Shown one piece after another: positions 27,565 through 35,869 of a stretch of 64,000 bases of DNA (its first letter is position 1; each line of letters opens with the position of its first letter). The notes below the pieces were generated by a model. The model was not told the DNA's origin, ran no database searches, and saw only the letters and a program-made list of their open reading frames with translations. A program made the position numbers and the translations under genes. Source of the DNA: Arthrobacter sp. ISL-28 (GTDB lineage Bacteria; Actinomycetota; Actinomycetes; Actinomycetales; Micrococcaceae); contig NZ_JAGGPJ010000005.1 in NCBI RefSeq assembly GCF_018613875.1, forward strand, positions 62,001-126,000, in the 5' to 3' direction.

Positions 27565-28509
27565 ATGGCCGCCCGCGTTCTGATCACCACCGATTACCTG
27601 CGCCCCGGAGACAAAGTTGACCGGCTCCTGCGAGAGCATGGTCTCGAACCCATCTACTCACCGTCCCGCGGACTGCGGACACCTGCCGACCGTAAGGCGC
27701 TCTTCGACGGTGCCGTCGGTGCCATTCTGGCCAGCGAACCGGTCACCGCTGACATGCTCGCCGGTGCCGCCTCGCTGAAAGTCATCGCCCGCAGCGGGGT
27801 GGGCTACGACTCCATCGACACCAAAGCCGCCCAACGATCCGGCATACGCGTCTGCAACACCCCTGGCGTGAACCATGACGCGGTCGCAGAGATGACCATC
27901 GGCCTGATGATCATGGCAGCACGAAGCCTCCCTGGCGTCATCCAATCGGTCAAAGACGGCCACTGGCCGCGCACTGCGGGACGTGAACTGCGGGGGGCGA
28001 CCCTCGGCATCATCGGTTACGGACCCAGCGGCCGAGCCGTGGCAAGGCTGGGTGGCGCCCTCGGAATGACAGTCCTCGTCAGCACATCCCACCCGGACCC
28101 GTCGGATCCCGCTGTCCGGTTCACCGATCTTCACACGACCATTAGCAAGGCCGATTACCTCACACTTCATACCCGCTCCGATGGCACCGGCAAACCGCTC
28201 ATCGACTGCTCCGGTCTGCAGGCCATGAAACCTACCGCCATCCTCATTAACACTGCCCGCGGTTCCCTCATTGACGAAGAGGCGCTGGCCGACGCACTCA
28301 CCGGCGGGCAGATCGCAGGAGCGGCGCTCGATGTCGTCCAGGATGAACCCCTGACCGCCAGCCACCGGCTCCGGGACGTGGACAACGTCCTCATCACCTC
28401 CCACCTGGCCGGACAAACGATCGAGGCACGAGAACGTGCCGGCGTCGCGGCCGCCCACGCTGTCATCGATGTTCTCGAAGGCCGGGAGCCGACCAATGTC
28501 GTGGCCTGA
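27565..28509 (+). CDS. D-isomer-specific 2-hydroxyacid dehydrogenase
   Basis: 314 residues, NAD-dependent dehydrogenase of the phosphoglycerate-dehydrogenase family. Catalytic residues are visible: Arg in VIARSGVGYDSIDTKAA and INTARGSLIDEEAL, Glu in LDVVQDEPL, and His in DNVLITSHLAGQT. The NAD fold is LGIIGYGPSGRAVARLGGAL. It would interconvert a 2-hydroxy and a 2-oxo acid, fitting the sugar-acid theme of the island. The start is uncertain: ATG 27565 (MAARVLITTDYL) fits the family, ATG 27553 has AGGAG directly against it, and the open frame goes back to 27520 inside the operator. Confidence 0.88.
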   Translation: MAARVLITTDYLRPGDKVDRLLREHGLEPIYSPSRGLRTPADRKALFDGAVGAILASEPVTADMLAGAASLKVIARSGVGYDSIDTKAAQRSGIRVCNTPGVNHDAVAEMTIGLMIMAARSLPGVIQSVKDGHWPRTAGRELRGATLGIIGYGPSGRAVARLGGALGMTVLVSTSHPDPSDPAVRFTDLHTTISKADYLTLHTRSDGTGKPLIDCSGLQAMKPTAILINTARGSLIDEEALADALTGGQIAGAALDVVQDEPLTASHRLRDVDNVLITSHLAGQTIEARERAGVAAAHAVIDVLEGREPTNVVA

Positions 28510-28575
28510 TTCCACAGTGAACGGGAATGTGAACGGCCACGAGGAATCCCGTCATCGACGGCGACCCTGCGGTCG

Positions 28576-29478
28576 CTAAGAACCTATCCTCGCCGCAAGG
28601 CCCTGCCGCAGATGCTCAATGGCCGCGGTGATCCGGCGGGGTGTCCTGGCCGTGGCGGGGTAGAGAGCATAAATGTCGGCGCTGGGCGTCGGGACGTCTG
28701 GGAGGACCTGCTGAAGTACTCCCTGCTGGATCATCGGGTTGACGTGCCACGTGGAGCGCATGATCAAGCCGAGGCCCTGGATGCACCACTCGGTCACCAC
28801 ATCCCCGTCATCGCTGATCATGCTGCCCCTGACGTCGACGTAATCATGCCCCATCTCGCCGAAGCGCCACAGCGAGTAGTCGGCGTTGTTTTCACGCAGG
28901 ACGATGCAGTTGTGCCGTTCCAGGTCCCTAATGGTCCGCAGCGGCGAGGCGCTGTCAATGTAGCTGGGCGCCGCGCAAACAATCCTCCGGTTTCGTGCCA
29001 GGAGTTTTGCCTTGAGCCGGGAGTCCGACAGTCCTCCGACCCGGATGGCGATGTCGAAACTCGTACCCGAGATGTTTAAAGGCAGCGGTGAAAGCTCCAG
29101 GTCTATCTGGATCAACGGGTGCTGCTGAACGAATTCCCCCAGCAGCGGCGCAATGTGCTTACGACCGATCCCCAGGCTCGAATGCACGCTAATACGTCCC
29201 TTGAGCTCTCCATGCTGCAGGGACAGGGCGTCTTCGAGATCAGTTTTCTGCTGGAGGATGGCCAAGGCACCTGTGGCATAGCGCTGCCCCTCTTCGGTGA
29301 GGGTCAACTGACGGGTGCTGCGCCGGACCAGTGGTACCCCCAGCCGCGACTCAAGCGCGGCAAGGCGTTTGCTTACCGCTGACACCGACTTTCCCCAGTT
29401 CCTGGCCGCTTCGGTGAGGCTCTGGGAACGGGAAATCTGTTCAAAGAACTCCAAGTCATCGATCGATGTTAGATCCAT
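28576..29478 (-). CDS. LysR-family transcriptional regulator
   Basis: 300 residues. The helix-turn-helix is DDLEFFEQISRSQSLTEAAR, NWGKSVSAVSKRLAALESRL, then GVPLVRRSTRQLTLTEEGQR. The effector domain follows (ISVHSSLGIGRKHIAPLLGE, with FDIAIRVGGLSDSRLKAKLL). ATG 29478 (MDLTSIDD) starts the domain. It sits between two inverted copies of the 166-bp control region, so it probably represses or activates itself from the right copy and the dehydrogenase and racemase operon from the left copy. The dehydrogenase gene converges on it. Confidence 0.9.
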   Translation of the reverse strand: MDLTSIDDLEFFEQISRSQSLTEAARNWGKSVSAVSKRLAALESRLGVPLVRRSTRQLTLTEEGQRYATGALAILQQKTDLEDALSLQHGELKGRISVHSSLGIGRKHIAPLLGEFVQQHPLIQIDLELSPLPLNISGTSFDIAIRVGGLSDSRLKAKLLARNRRIVCAAPSYIDSASPLRTIRDLERHNCIVLRENNADYSLWRFGEMGHDYVDVRGSMISDDGDVVTEWCIQGLGLIMRSTWHVNPMIQQGVLQQVLPDVPTPSADIYALYPATARTPRRITAAIEHLRQGLAARIGS

Positions 29479-29636
29479 CTCCTGCTTCTTTCGTTTTTGG
29501 AAACAATGCATTGTCTCATGTGCCCTTAATCAGCGTCTTCTTGTGCCGTACGCTGGTCTGACTGGAAGCACAGCCGACGGTAGCGCCCTTCAGAGGCAGA
29601 CCCTGAATCCGGACAATGGCTTGCAATAAGGGAAAG
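29471..29636 (-). repeat. Right copy of the 166-bp inverted duplicated control region
   Basis: Inverted copy of 27395-27560. Here it separates lysR (minus) from the DAO-family oxidase (plus). The first codons of lysR and of the dehydrogenase frame upstream of its likely start both derive from it (MHCFQKRKKQEMDL against MHCFQERKKQEMDL), which shows that the duplication includes the translation-start region. Confidence 0.9.
29500..29517 (-). promoter_or_regulatory. Palindromic operator GAAACAATGCATTGTCTC
   Basis: Same near-perfect palindrome as at 27514, in inverted orientation, 22 bp before the lysR start. The placement suggests autoregulation. Confidence 0.7.
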
Positions 29637-29648
29637 CAAGGTAGAAGC

Positions 29649-30833
29649 ATGACTGCACTCGAAACGGACGTTGTCATCGTCGGAGTTGGCTCGGTAGGAA
29701 GCATGGCGAGTTGGCAGTTCGCCTCCCGTGGCCAGCGGGTCATTGGAGTAGACAGGTTTTCAATCCCCGGCCCCTTCTCTGCCTATGCCGGCGAATCGCG
29801 CCTTTTCCGCAAGGTTTACGCGGAAGGCGGGCATTACACACCCCTTTTGCAGAGGTCACAGGATCTGTGGCGTGATCTGGAGAAAATCAGCGGGACCCGG
29901 CTGCTCAACACTACGGGCGCTGTCACGATATATGACGAGCACAATCCGCGGTTGGCATCGCTTCTTGCAGCCGGGAAAGAGAATGGCCTCGACTACGAGT
30001 TTCTCCGGGGCGACGAAGCCAGGACAAAGTACGCCGAACATGTGATCAGGGATACGGATGTCACGATCTTTGATCCAGAGGGAGGCTACCTGAAGTCTGA
30101 AAGGGCCGTGACGGCCGCCCTGGTGGAGGCTACACGGCTTGGTGCTAAGTTCCTGGGAAACCGGAAAGCGCACAGCGTCGAGCCGTACGGTGACCGGTAC
30201 ATCGTGCGGACCGATCAAGAAGAAATCATCGCCTCCCGCGTGATCATCTCGCAGGGCAATGGTGCGGGAGCAGTTTGCAAGGAACTCGGTGTTCACCTTT
30301 CCGTTCTGCCACAGATCCTGACATGGTTCCCCGTTGTGGATCCAGCAGCATTCTGCAGGGAAGACATGCCGGTCTTCCTCAGGAGGGCGGAGGAAGACGG
30401 AAGGTCGGACAAAGCCCAGTTCTACGGGTTCCCGAGCGCTGACGGTTGGACAGTGAAAGTCGTCGCGAGCATATTTCTGGACGAGGTTGAGTCCATGGAG
30501 AAGCCTCCTACTTGGGATCCTCAGCACTTGGACACCATCCGGGCATGGGTCCGGGAATTCATTCCGGGACTGATCCCGGACCCGGTGCGGGTTGCCACGT
30601 GCGCGGACGGTCATTTACCTGATACGACCGCACTGTTCGGCGGAGTGCCCGGAATGGACGGCGTCGTCGTGGCGGCCGGCTTCTCCGGCCACGGCTTCAA
30701 GATGGCTTCTGCACTGGGAGCTATTGCCGCCGACCTCCTACTGGACGGAACAACGGCCACCGACGTCAGTTTCATGAACCCAGCACGGTTCCTCGGACCC
30801 GACACGCGACTCACGTCACTGGCTCTGAGCTAA
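29649..30833 (+). CDS. FAD-dependent oxidase, sarcosine/N-methyltryptophan oxidase type
   Basis: 394 residues. DVVIVGVGSVGSMASWQFAS is a dinucleotide fold (third Gly conserved), VDRFSIPGPFSAYAGESRLF matches the MSOX/SolA substrate-flavin segment with its S-x-x-G-E-S-R, and GVVVAAGFSGHGFKMASALG is the C-terminal flavin motif. Monomeric sarcosine oxidases carry flavin on a Cys near the C-terminus. The Cys before ADGHLPDTTA (VATCADGHLPDT) is a candidate. It oxidises a secondary amine or N-methyl amino acid with oxygen. ATG 29649 (MTALETDVV). Divergent from lysR. Confidence 0.88.
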   Translation: MTALETDVVIVGVGSVGSMASWQFASRGQRVIGVDRFSIPGPFSAYAGESRLFRKVYAEGGHYTPLLQRSQDLWRDLEKISGTRLLNTTGAVTIYDEHNPRLASLLAAGKENGLDYEFLRGDEARTKYAEHVIRDTDVTIFDPEGGYLKSERAVTAALVEATRLGAKFLGNRKAHSVEPYGDRYIVRTDQEEIIASRVIISQGNGAGAVCKELGVHLSVLPQILTWFPVVDPAAFCREDMPVFLRRAEEDGRSDKAQFYGFPSADGWTVKVVASIFLDEVESMEKPPTWDPQHLDTIRAWVREFIPGLIPDPVRVATCADGHLPDTTALFGGVPGMDGVVVAAGFSGHGFKMASALGAIAADLLLDGTTATDVSFMNPARFLGPDTRLTSLALS

Positions 30834-30935
30834 GGGCAGCGCCGGTCGTTCAACAAAAGGTGATCCACTACCTGTCGGCAATTGTTGAAATCTCAACCCG
30901 CAAAAAAATACAAAACATCTAGGAACGGATTAATC

Positions 30936-31610
30936 ATGGCAGACACGAACTTCCGGCCGAAGTACATCTCTTATGATGTCTACGGCACGCTGATCAACTT
31001 CAATATTTATCCCACCACCCAGCGCCTGCTCGATGGCCGCATCCCAGACGAGCAGTGGTTGGCCTTTAAGAAGGTTTTCCGTGCATACCGGTTCGACGAG
31101 GTCAATGGCGACTACAAGCCCTACCAGCAGATCCTTCAGGATGCCTTTGACCGCGCATGCAAGCGGTTTGGCATTGGGCCGACCCCCGGTGCCGGCGCAG
31201 AGCTCGCTGAGGCTGTACGCAACGCCGTTGCCCACGAGGACGTGCCGGCTGCGCTGAAGCTCCAGGGCGACAACTATAAGCTGGTGGCTCTGTCCAACGC
31301 CGACGACAGCTTCCTGGACATCAGCATTCCCAAGCTAGGTGCAGATTGGCACGCCGTGTTTACCGCTGAGCAGGCCGGGGCCTACAAGCCGCGCCTCCAG
31401 GCGTTTGAGTACATGCTGGACACCCTGAACGCCAAGCCTGAGGACTTCCTGCATGTCTCCTCGCACCCACTGTACGACCACATCCCGATGTACAACCTGG
31501 GTTTCCGGGACCTTGTAATGCTGGACCGTGGCGCTGAACCCTTCGCCGATGGCTACAACATCTTCACTGTTAAGTCCCTGGACGAGCTGAACAAGCACCT
31601 CGGCCTCTAA
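30936..31610 (+). CDS. Haloacid dehalogenase type II (HAD superfamily)
   Basis: 224 residues. Motif I YISYDVYGTLINF carries the Asp nucleophile, motif II is VALSNADDSFLD, motif III Lys lies in EQAGAYKPRLQAFEYML, and motif IV is HVSSHPLYDHIPMYNLG. These match L-2-haloacid dehalogenase-type proteins, which hydrolyse the C-halogen bond of 2-halo acids, though many homologues act on other substrates. ATG 30936 with AGGAACGG upstream. It lies 100 bp after the oxidase gene, probably co-transcribed, and just before an IS3 remnant. Confidence 0.87.
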   Translation: MADTNFRPKYISYDVYGTLINFNIYPTTQRLLDGRIPDEQWLAFKKVFRAYRFDEVNGDYKPYQQILQDAFDRACKRFGIGPTPGAGAELAEAVRNAVAHEDVPAALKLQGDNYKLVALSNADDSFLDISIPKLGADWHAVFTAEQAGAYKPRLQAFEYMLDTLNAKPEDFLHVSSHPLYDHIPMYNLGFRDLVMLDRGAEPFADGYNIFTVKSLDELNKHLGL

Positions 31611-31702
31611 ACCCGGTTCCAAATCCAAGAGCGTCAGTCAGATGACAATTGCGTAGGTCCCGTCCTGTCAACCATTCGGTGAAGGGGCCTGGGTGCTGTT
31701 GC

Positions 31703-32262
31703 GAGACCCCTTCATAAAGTGAGACGGACTGGCTAAATACGAACCTAAGCTGCGAGGGCCTGAGCACGGTATTGCACCGGGCTCAGGCCCTTGAGCTTTG
31801 TGGGATTCCTTCGACGTTGTATTAGCGAATGCACTCACAGTGCCGCAGCCAGCGAGCCGGTCCCGGGGAATCTCATCGGTGACCCATTTCTGCTTGGGGG
31901 GCTTCAGCGTCGAGGTCCCGATTCAGCATGTTCGGGGCAACCATGCCTTGCTCGCCCCGGTAGGAGTTGTGACGCTTCTTCGGCCGGACGTTGCAGACCA
32001 GCTTTACTCTCGTTCCTGGGCCCCCAAGGGCCGCACTTTTCCCAGGTAGGCCATTTCTGCCCCCAGTCGTTCGCTTAACCCCCGCTATCGTTCCAGCTCA
32101 GCCGACGCCGCGGCATCGGGCCGGTTAGGTCTGGCTTTAGGCTTCGGGCACAAAGCAACCGCACGCTCGCGGCGGTACCCACGCTGACACCACCGTTTCA
32201 GCAACGCTGCCGCACTATCCGCGATGCCCTGCTCAAACCCCGCTGCCCCGCGCTGATCCCCG
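31703..32262 (-). mobile_element. IS3-family (IS150 group) remnant with internal deletion
   Basis: On the reverse strand, frames in succession give an OrfA tail (KRWCQRGYRRERAVALCPKP, then RLGAEMAYLGKVR), the OrfB N-terminus (RPKKRHNSYRGEQGMVAPNM, then LNRDLDAEAP), and directly afterwards the OrfB C-terminus KLKGLSPVQYRAQALAA ending at 31745. The whole catalytic DDE core between them is gone, and several frameshifts are present. The downstream end GAGACCCCTTCATAAAGTGA fits a terminal repeat. Non-mobile debris bordering the catabolic island. Confidence 0.8.
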
Positions 32263-32391
32263 AACTATGTGCATGGATAAAAAATGCCCCCCGGGAGCCG
32301 AGACTGAATTTCTCAGTCCAACTTCCGGGGAGCAGTTCACCGCCGCACAGGCGCTCTTGCCCGCTAGGTTTCGCTTGTTAGTTTTCCGGAT

Positions 32392-32754
32392 TTACTCGGT
32401 AGCGGCGGGAACATCCGCCACAACCCACATCTTGCGGAGCGTTTCGTGGATGGTCCAGTGACCCTCCCAGCCCGCGGGGGTCACGAACAGGGTACCGGGT
32501 CCGATATCGAAGCTGTTGCCGTCAGGTTCGGTAATGGTGCCGCGCCCGCTCAGGATCTGGCAGATCTCGTCGTAGCCAGGACGGGTGCTCTTGAACTCTC
32601 CCGGAGTTACTTCCCAGATACCGGTCTTCAGGCCATCCCTGTTCCAAAGACGGAAGGACGCTTCGGTTTGCCCGGCCTGAATCGCGGTTTCCTTGGGGTT
32701 GTGCTCCCCGGGGCTTGCAGTTGTTGCATCGCTCATGACGGTCGCCTTGACCAT
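32392..32754 (-). CDS. Small cupin-domain protein
   Basis: 120 residues, a single cupin barrel of the DUF861 type related to ureidoglycine aminohydrolase: GIWEVTPGEFKSTRPGYDEI, CQILSGRGTITEPDG, GPGTLFVTPAGWEGHWTIHE. A metal site of Glu/His type is possible. ATG 32754 has AAGGAG at ideal spacing. The gene is preceded by an 8-bp inverted repeat (32828), so it is probably controlled by a GntR-like repressor. Its role is unknown; such cupins often sit next to amine oxidases and sugar-acid genes. Confidence 0.82.
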   Translation of the reverse strand: MVKATVMSDATTASPGEHNPKETAIQAGQTEASFRLWNRDGLKTGIWEVTPGEFKSTRPGYDEICQILSGRGTITEPDGNSFDIGPGTLFVTPAGWEGHWTIHETLRKMWVVADVPAATE

Positions 32755-32827
32755 AGTTGCTCCTTCTTGGGCTGCGCCCTGTACGTACGTGTCTGTCTTA
32801 TTGGAATGACACTTCCCCATCGTATCA

Positions 32828-32846
32828 ATCGTCAACAATTGACGAT
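32828..32846. promoter_or_regulatory. Inverted repeat ATCGTCAA-n3-TTGACGAT upstream of the cupin gene
   Basis: Perfect 8-bp arms around CAA, 74 bp ahead of the cupin start. Its form resembles operators of FadR/FCD-type GntR regulators (T-x-G-T-x-A half sites), but no GntR gene is visible nearby. Confidence 0.55.
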
Positions 32847-33217
32847 AGTCAATGAGAGTAATTTAACAGGCACTAGGGACGGCGTCACCATGGCCCGTCG
32901 CCAGCTTCTACGTCGCCTGCGGGAAGCCGACAAAGCCGATTCTTTGCAGACCATTGGGCCCGATCCCGGGGTGCTTCACTGGAAGATACGACGACGGCGA
33001 CGCTGCCTTTCGCCGCCACCGGAGGTACTCGAGAGGATCCATGACGTGCCGCCGCACTCGACCTGCCACGCGTTCTGTACACACAAAGCTCTTGTTGGAA
33101 GCGGTGTCGGACGGGATCAGGCGACTGACTCCTCAGGAGTCCCGTTCGTCGAGAACATCCAGGAGGGCGTTCGCATGGGCTTTGAGCAGTTTGTCCACAG
33201 CCATGGGCGGGGGAGTG
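32847..33217. other. Region without a recognisable gene
   Basis: About 370 bp between the cupin promoter and the end of the hypothetical gene at 33218. An ATG-led plus-strand frame at 32890 (MARRQLLRRLREADKADSLQ) runs on but shows no family features downstream and becomes antisense to the hypothetical gene. Nothing else was seen. Confidence 0.4.
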
Positions 33218-33904
33218 CTACGTCTGCGGTGCCGGTTCGACGGACTCCACGGCATAGGGTTTGGTCGCCGACCGCAGCAGTGGACGACGCAGGCGCACCT
33301 GGTACGGTCCATCCCTGAAAGTGACGCGGGGATCCAACTGGACAACCAAGAGTGGTTCGGCGCGGGCAGCGTCCAGCCGGATGACCATGCCGTCACGCCG
33401 CCCGCCCACGGAGAGCGGCGTCGCCGGCTCCACGGCGGTCTCATTAAGGAGTTCCTGATGTTCCGGCCCTGCCGCCAGGAAGAGGACTCCATGCGCGACC
33501 CCAATGACCCTCAGCGGGATCACTGTGTCAGGCGGCGCTGGTTCCGGAGGATGCCGGGATGGCATGTCGTGTTCCTGCGCAGACGACGTTCTGGCTGCCT
33601 TCAAAGTCCGGTCGCAGTCCTTGCACCGGGTCCGCGCCCCGACGTCGGCCAACAGGGTCACGTGGAGTCCTCTGGGCGCGTGGGCCCATTTGTCGGCCAC
33701 AACTTGGCACCACTCCGTGTGATACTTCGTCCCGTACTTCATCACATAGACCTGATCGTCGACAAGGAGGGGCACTCCCTCCCGCCGAGCGGCCGGCTCG
33801 ACCGGCTTGAGCTCGCCGAGGCCTCTGGCGTCTGCCTGATCGGGGTGGCTGGTCCTGAGATACTTGCGGATTAATGGATTGCCTGGCCGTTGAGGTCTTG
33901 GCAT
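33218..33904 (-). CDS. Hypothetical protein with a CxxC motif
   Basis: 228 residues. The first ~110 are basic and contain VDDQVYVMKYGTKYHTEWCQ and RTRCKDCDRTLKA, a possible zinc or redox pair. A Pro-rich hinge (SRHPPEPAPPDT) leads to a beta-rich C-terminal part (VIPLRVIGVAHGVLFLAAGP, GGRRDGMVIRLDAARAEPLL). No known family was recognised. ATG 33904. It has no operon partner. Confidence 0.55.
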   Translation of the reverse strand: MPRPQRPGNPLIRKYLRTSHPDQADARGLGELKPVEPAARREGVPLLVDDQVYVMKYGTKYHTEWCQVVADKWAHAPRGLHVTLLADVGARTRCKDCDRTLKAARTSSAQEHDMPSRHPPEPAPPDTVIPLRVIGVAHGVLFLAAGPEHQELLNETAVEPATPLSVGGRRDGMVIRLDAARAEPLLVVQLDPRVTFRDGPYQVRLRRPLLRSATKPYAVESVEPAPQT

Positions 33905-34039
33905 GGAACTGCGGGGCCCTTCTGCATGGCGAGAGTGTTGCGATCATTACCCCCTCTCTAGCTTGCTGGCTAGCTCTGCAAATAGGAAGCGCTGTCCACA
34001 TTGCATGGCGTGCCGTTCGCTCCGGAATAGAATGTCCGG

Positions 34040-34732
34040 ATGGCTACTTGGCTGCTGATCCACAGTCCGCTCGTCGACGCGGCGACATGGGCGCCGGTAG
34101 CGGCCAGGCTGCGGAAGCGGGGCCATGAAGCCGTCATTCCCGATCTGTCCCCGGCCCTATCCGACGGCGGCTCTCATGTTTCCCGGCAGGCTGAGCTGGC
34201 GGCCGCGGCAGTCGGGCACGGACCTGTTTACCTGGTCGCGCACAGCGCCGCTGGACCCCTGCTTCCGCTGATTGCCCATCAACTCGGGATGCAGGACATC
34301 GCAGTGCTGGCCAGCGTCTTCGTAGACGCCGCACTGCCGCACCCCGGTCAGTCGGCACTCGACGTGCTGCCCGCAGCCGCGGTCCAGCATTTGCACGATA
34401 TGACCGTCGAGGGCTGGCTGCCGCCATGGACCTCCTGGTGGTCGCCCGAGCAGCTTGGAGCGATGCTGCCCGATGAGCAGTTGCGCAACGCCCTGATCGA
34501 AGCCTGCCCGCCGCTGCCCGAGAGCCTGTTCACCGAAGTCCTTCCCAATGTCGGTGAACACGAGCTGGGGACGTGCTGCTACATCCGACTCAGCAGTAAC
34601 TACGAACCCTTCGCCGCTGCAGCCGGGAAAGCTGGCTGGCCGGTCCGCCACCTCACGGGCCACCATCTGGCGATCCTCACGACGCCGGGCGCGGTCGCCG
34701 ACGTCCTCCACCACATCGTTGGCACTGCGTGA
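34040..34732 (+). CDS. Alpha/beta hydrolase (esterase-like)
   Basis: 230 residues. TWLLIHSPLVDAATWAPVAA opens the fold, VYLVAHSAAGPLLPLIAH holds the nucleophile Ser (first Gly of G-x-S-x-G replaced by Ala), and VRHLTGHHLAILTTPGAVAD supplies the His. It resembles small hydrolases of the MenH/EstC-like type. Substrate unknown. ATG 34040. It converges on the SorC-type regulator. Confidence 0.8.
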   Translation: MATWLLIHSPLVDAATWAPVAARLRKRGHEAVIPDLSPALSDGGSHVSRQAELAAAAVGHGPVYLVAHSAAGPLLPLIAHQLGMQDIAVLASVFVDAALPHPGQSALDVLPAAAVQHLHDMTVEGWLPPWTSWWSPEQLGAMLPDEQLRNALIEACPPLPESLFTEVLPNVGEHELGTCCYIRLSSNYEPFAAAAGKAGWPVRHLTGHHLAILTTPGAVADVLHHIVGTA

Positions 34733-34768
34733 CAGTTCCCGTCGTGATATGCCGCATCAACGTTTCGT

Positions 34769-35731
34769 CTAGTTCCCCGCGTCGAATTCGACGAGCCGTC
34801 TGGCGGACGCCTCGTCCAGGATCAGGTCAGTCGCGAGGCCGGCCGCCAGGGCGCCGCGGAGTCCGTTGATCTTGGAAGCGCCGGCCACGACGCAGATCCG
34901 TCGGCGCACCTCGCGCAGCTGGTCCAGCGAAGGTCCCGTGGAGCGCTCGTTCAGCGTGATGCCGTCCGAGGACCCGTCGGCCCGGAAAAAGACTGTGGCA
35001 ACGTCCCCGGCCACGCCGGAACTGGCGAGGACGTTCAGGTCGTCCTCGTCGAGGTAGCCGCCGGCATACACATGGCTGGGGTAGTCCGCATCCACGGATC
35101 CGACACCGAAGATCGCGATGCTCATCCGGGACTGAAGTTTAAGGATGCGCTGAACGCTCCGCTCATTCCACATGGCCGTCTTCGTTGCCGCATGGTCAAA
35201 AAAGGCGGGCACGGGAAACTGCTCAACCCGCGCTCCGTAGGCGCTGCCAAAGCGGCGCATGATGTCACTGGCGTACGTGATGCCGGTGGTCTGCATGTTG
35301 CCGGCCCCGTTCAGCTGCACGACGACGGTGTCGTGGGTGATCTTCCGCGTGAGGTGCCGGCTCACGGCGCTGAGCGTGCTGCCCCAGGCCACACCGATAA
35401 TGGCGTTCGAATCCACCAGGGGCCCGATGGTCCGGGCGGCCTGCATGGCCACACGGTCCAGTGTTTCCGCTTCATTCAGCGTGTCCAGGACGGGCACCAC
35501 GTGCACATCCACCTTGTACTGGGCGCGGATCAGCCGCTCCAGTTCGGGGCCGGTGTCCAGCGGGCTGCGGATCTGGATCTGCACCAGGCCCGTCTCGCGT
35601 GCTGCTGAAAGGAGCCGGGACACGGTGGACCGGGACGTTCTGAGTTCCCGCGCAATGGCGTCCATTGTGAGGTCCTGGAGGTAGTAAAGCTGGGCAGCCC
35701 GGAGGGCCTCGGAATGTCGTGGGCGGGGCAT
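34769..35731 (-). CDS. SorC/DeoR-family sugar-binding transcriptional regulator of the glycerol cluster
   Basis: 320 residues. The N-terminal helix-turn-helix is RAAQLYYLQDLTMDAIAREL, RTSRSTVSRLLSAARETGLV. The C-terminal sugar-phosphate-binding domain has IIGVAWGSTLSAVSRHL and ICVVAGASKINGLRGALAAG. The ligand is likely glycerol 3-phosphate, given its position divergent from glpD. ATG 35731 with CGGAGATC upstream. An inverted repeat TGCAC-n4-GTGCA lies 14 bp before the start. Confidence 0.88.
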   Translation of the reverse strand: MPRPRHSEALRAAQLYYLQDLTMDAIARELRTSRSTVSRLLSAARETGLVQIQIRSPLDTGPELERLIRAQYKVDVHVVPVLDTLNEAETLDRVAMQAARTIGPLVDSNAIIGVAWGSTLSAVSRHLTRKITHDTVVVQLNGAGNMQTTGITYASDIMRRFGSAYGARVEQFPVPAFFDHAATKTAMWNERSVQRILKLQSRMSIAIFGVGSVDADYPSHVYAGGYLDEDDLNVLASSGVAGDVATVFFRADGSSDGITLNERSTGPSLDQLREVRRRICVVAGASKINGLRGALAAGLATDLILDEASARRLVEFDAGN

Positions 35732-35744
35732 GGGATCTCCGTTC

Positions 35745-35758
35745 TGCACGTTTGTGCA
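35745..35758. promoter_or_regulatory. Inverted repeat TGCACGTTTGTGCA, probable operator of the SorC regulator
   Basis: Perfect 5-bp arms with a 4-bp centre in the 138-bp divergent region between the regulator and glpD. Good candidate for autoregulation and control of glpD-glpF-glpK. Confidence 0.55.
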
Positions 35759-35869
35759 TAGTCCTTGACGCCATTTTCCATTACTTCGAAGAATAGTTGT
35801 GAACCCGCGGCGCGCCCCTCACAGCGCGCCGCGTACATCCGCCCAAGGACCAAACCCAAAGGAGCAGTT

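Noticed and set aside
32954..33874. 306-codon plus-strand frame
   Set aside because: It runs antisense to the more protein-like hypothetical gene at 33218-33904 and has no domain features.
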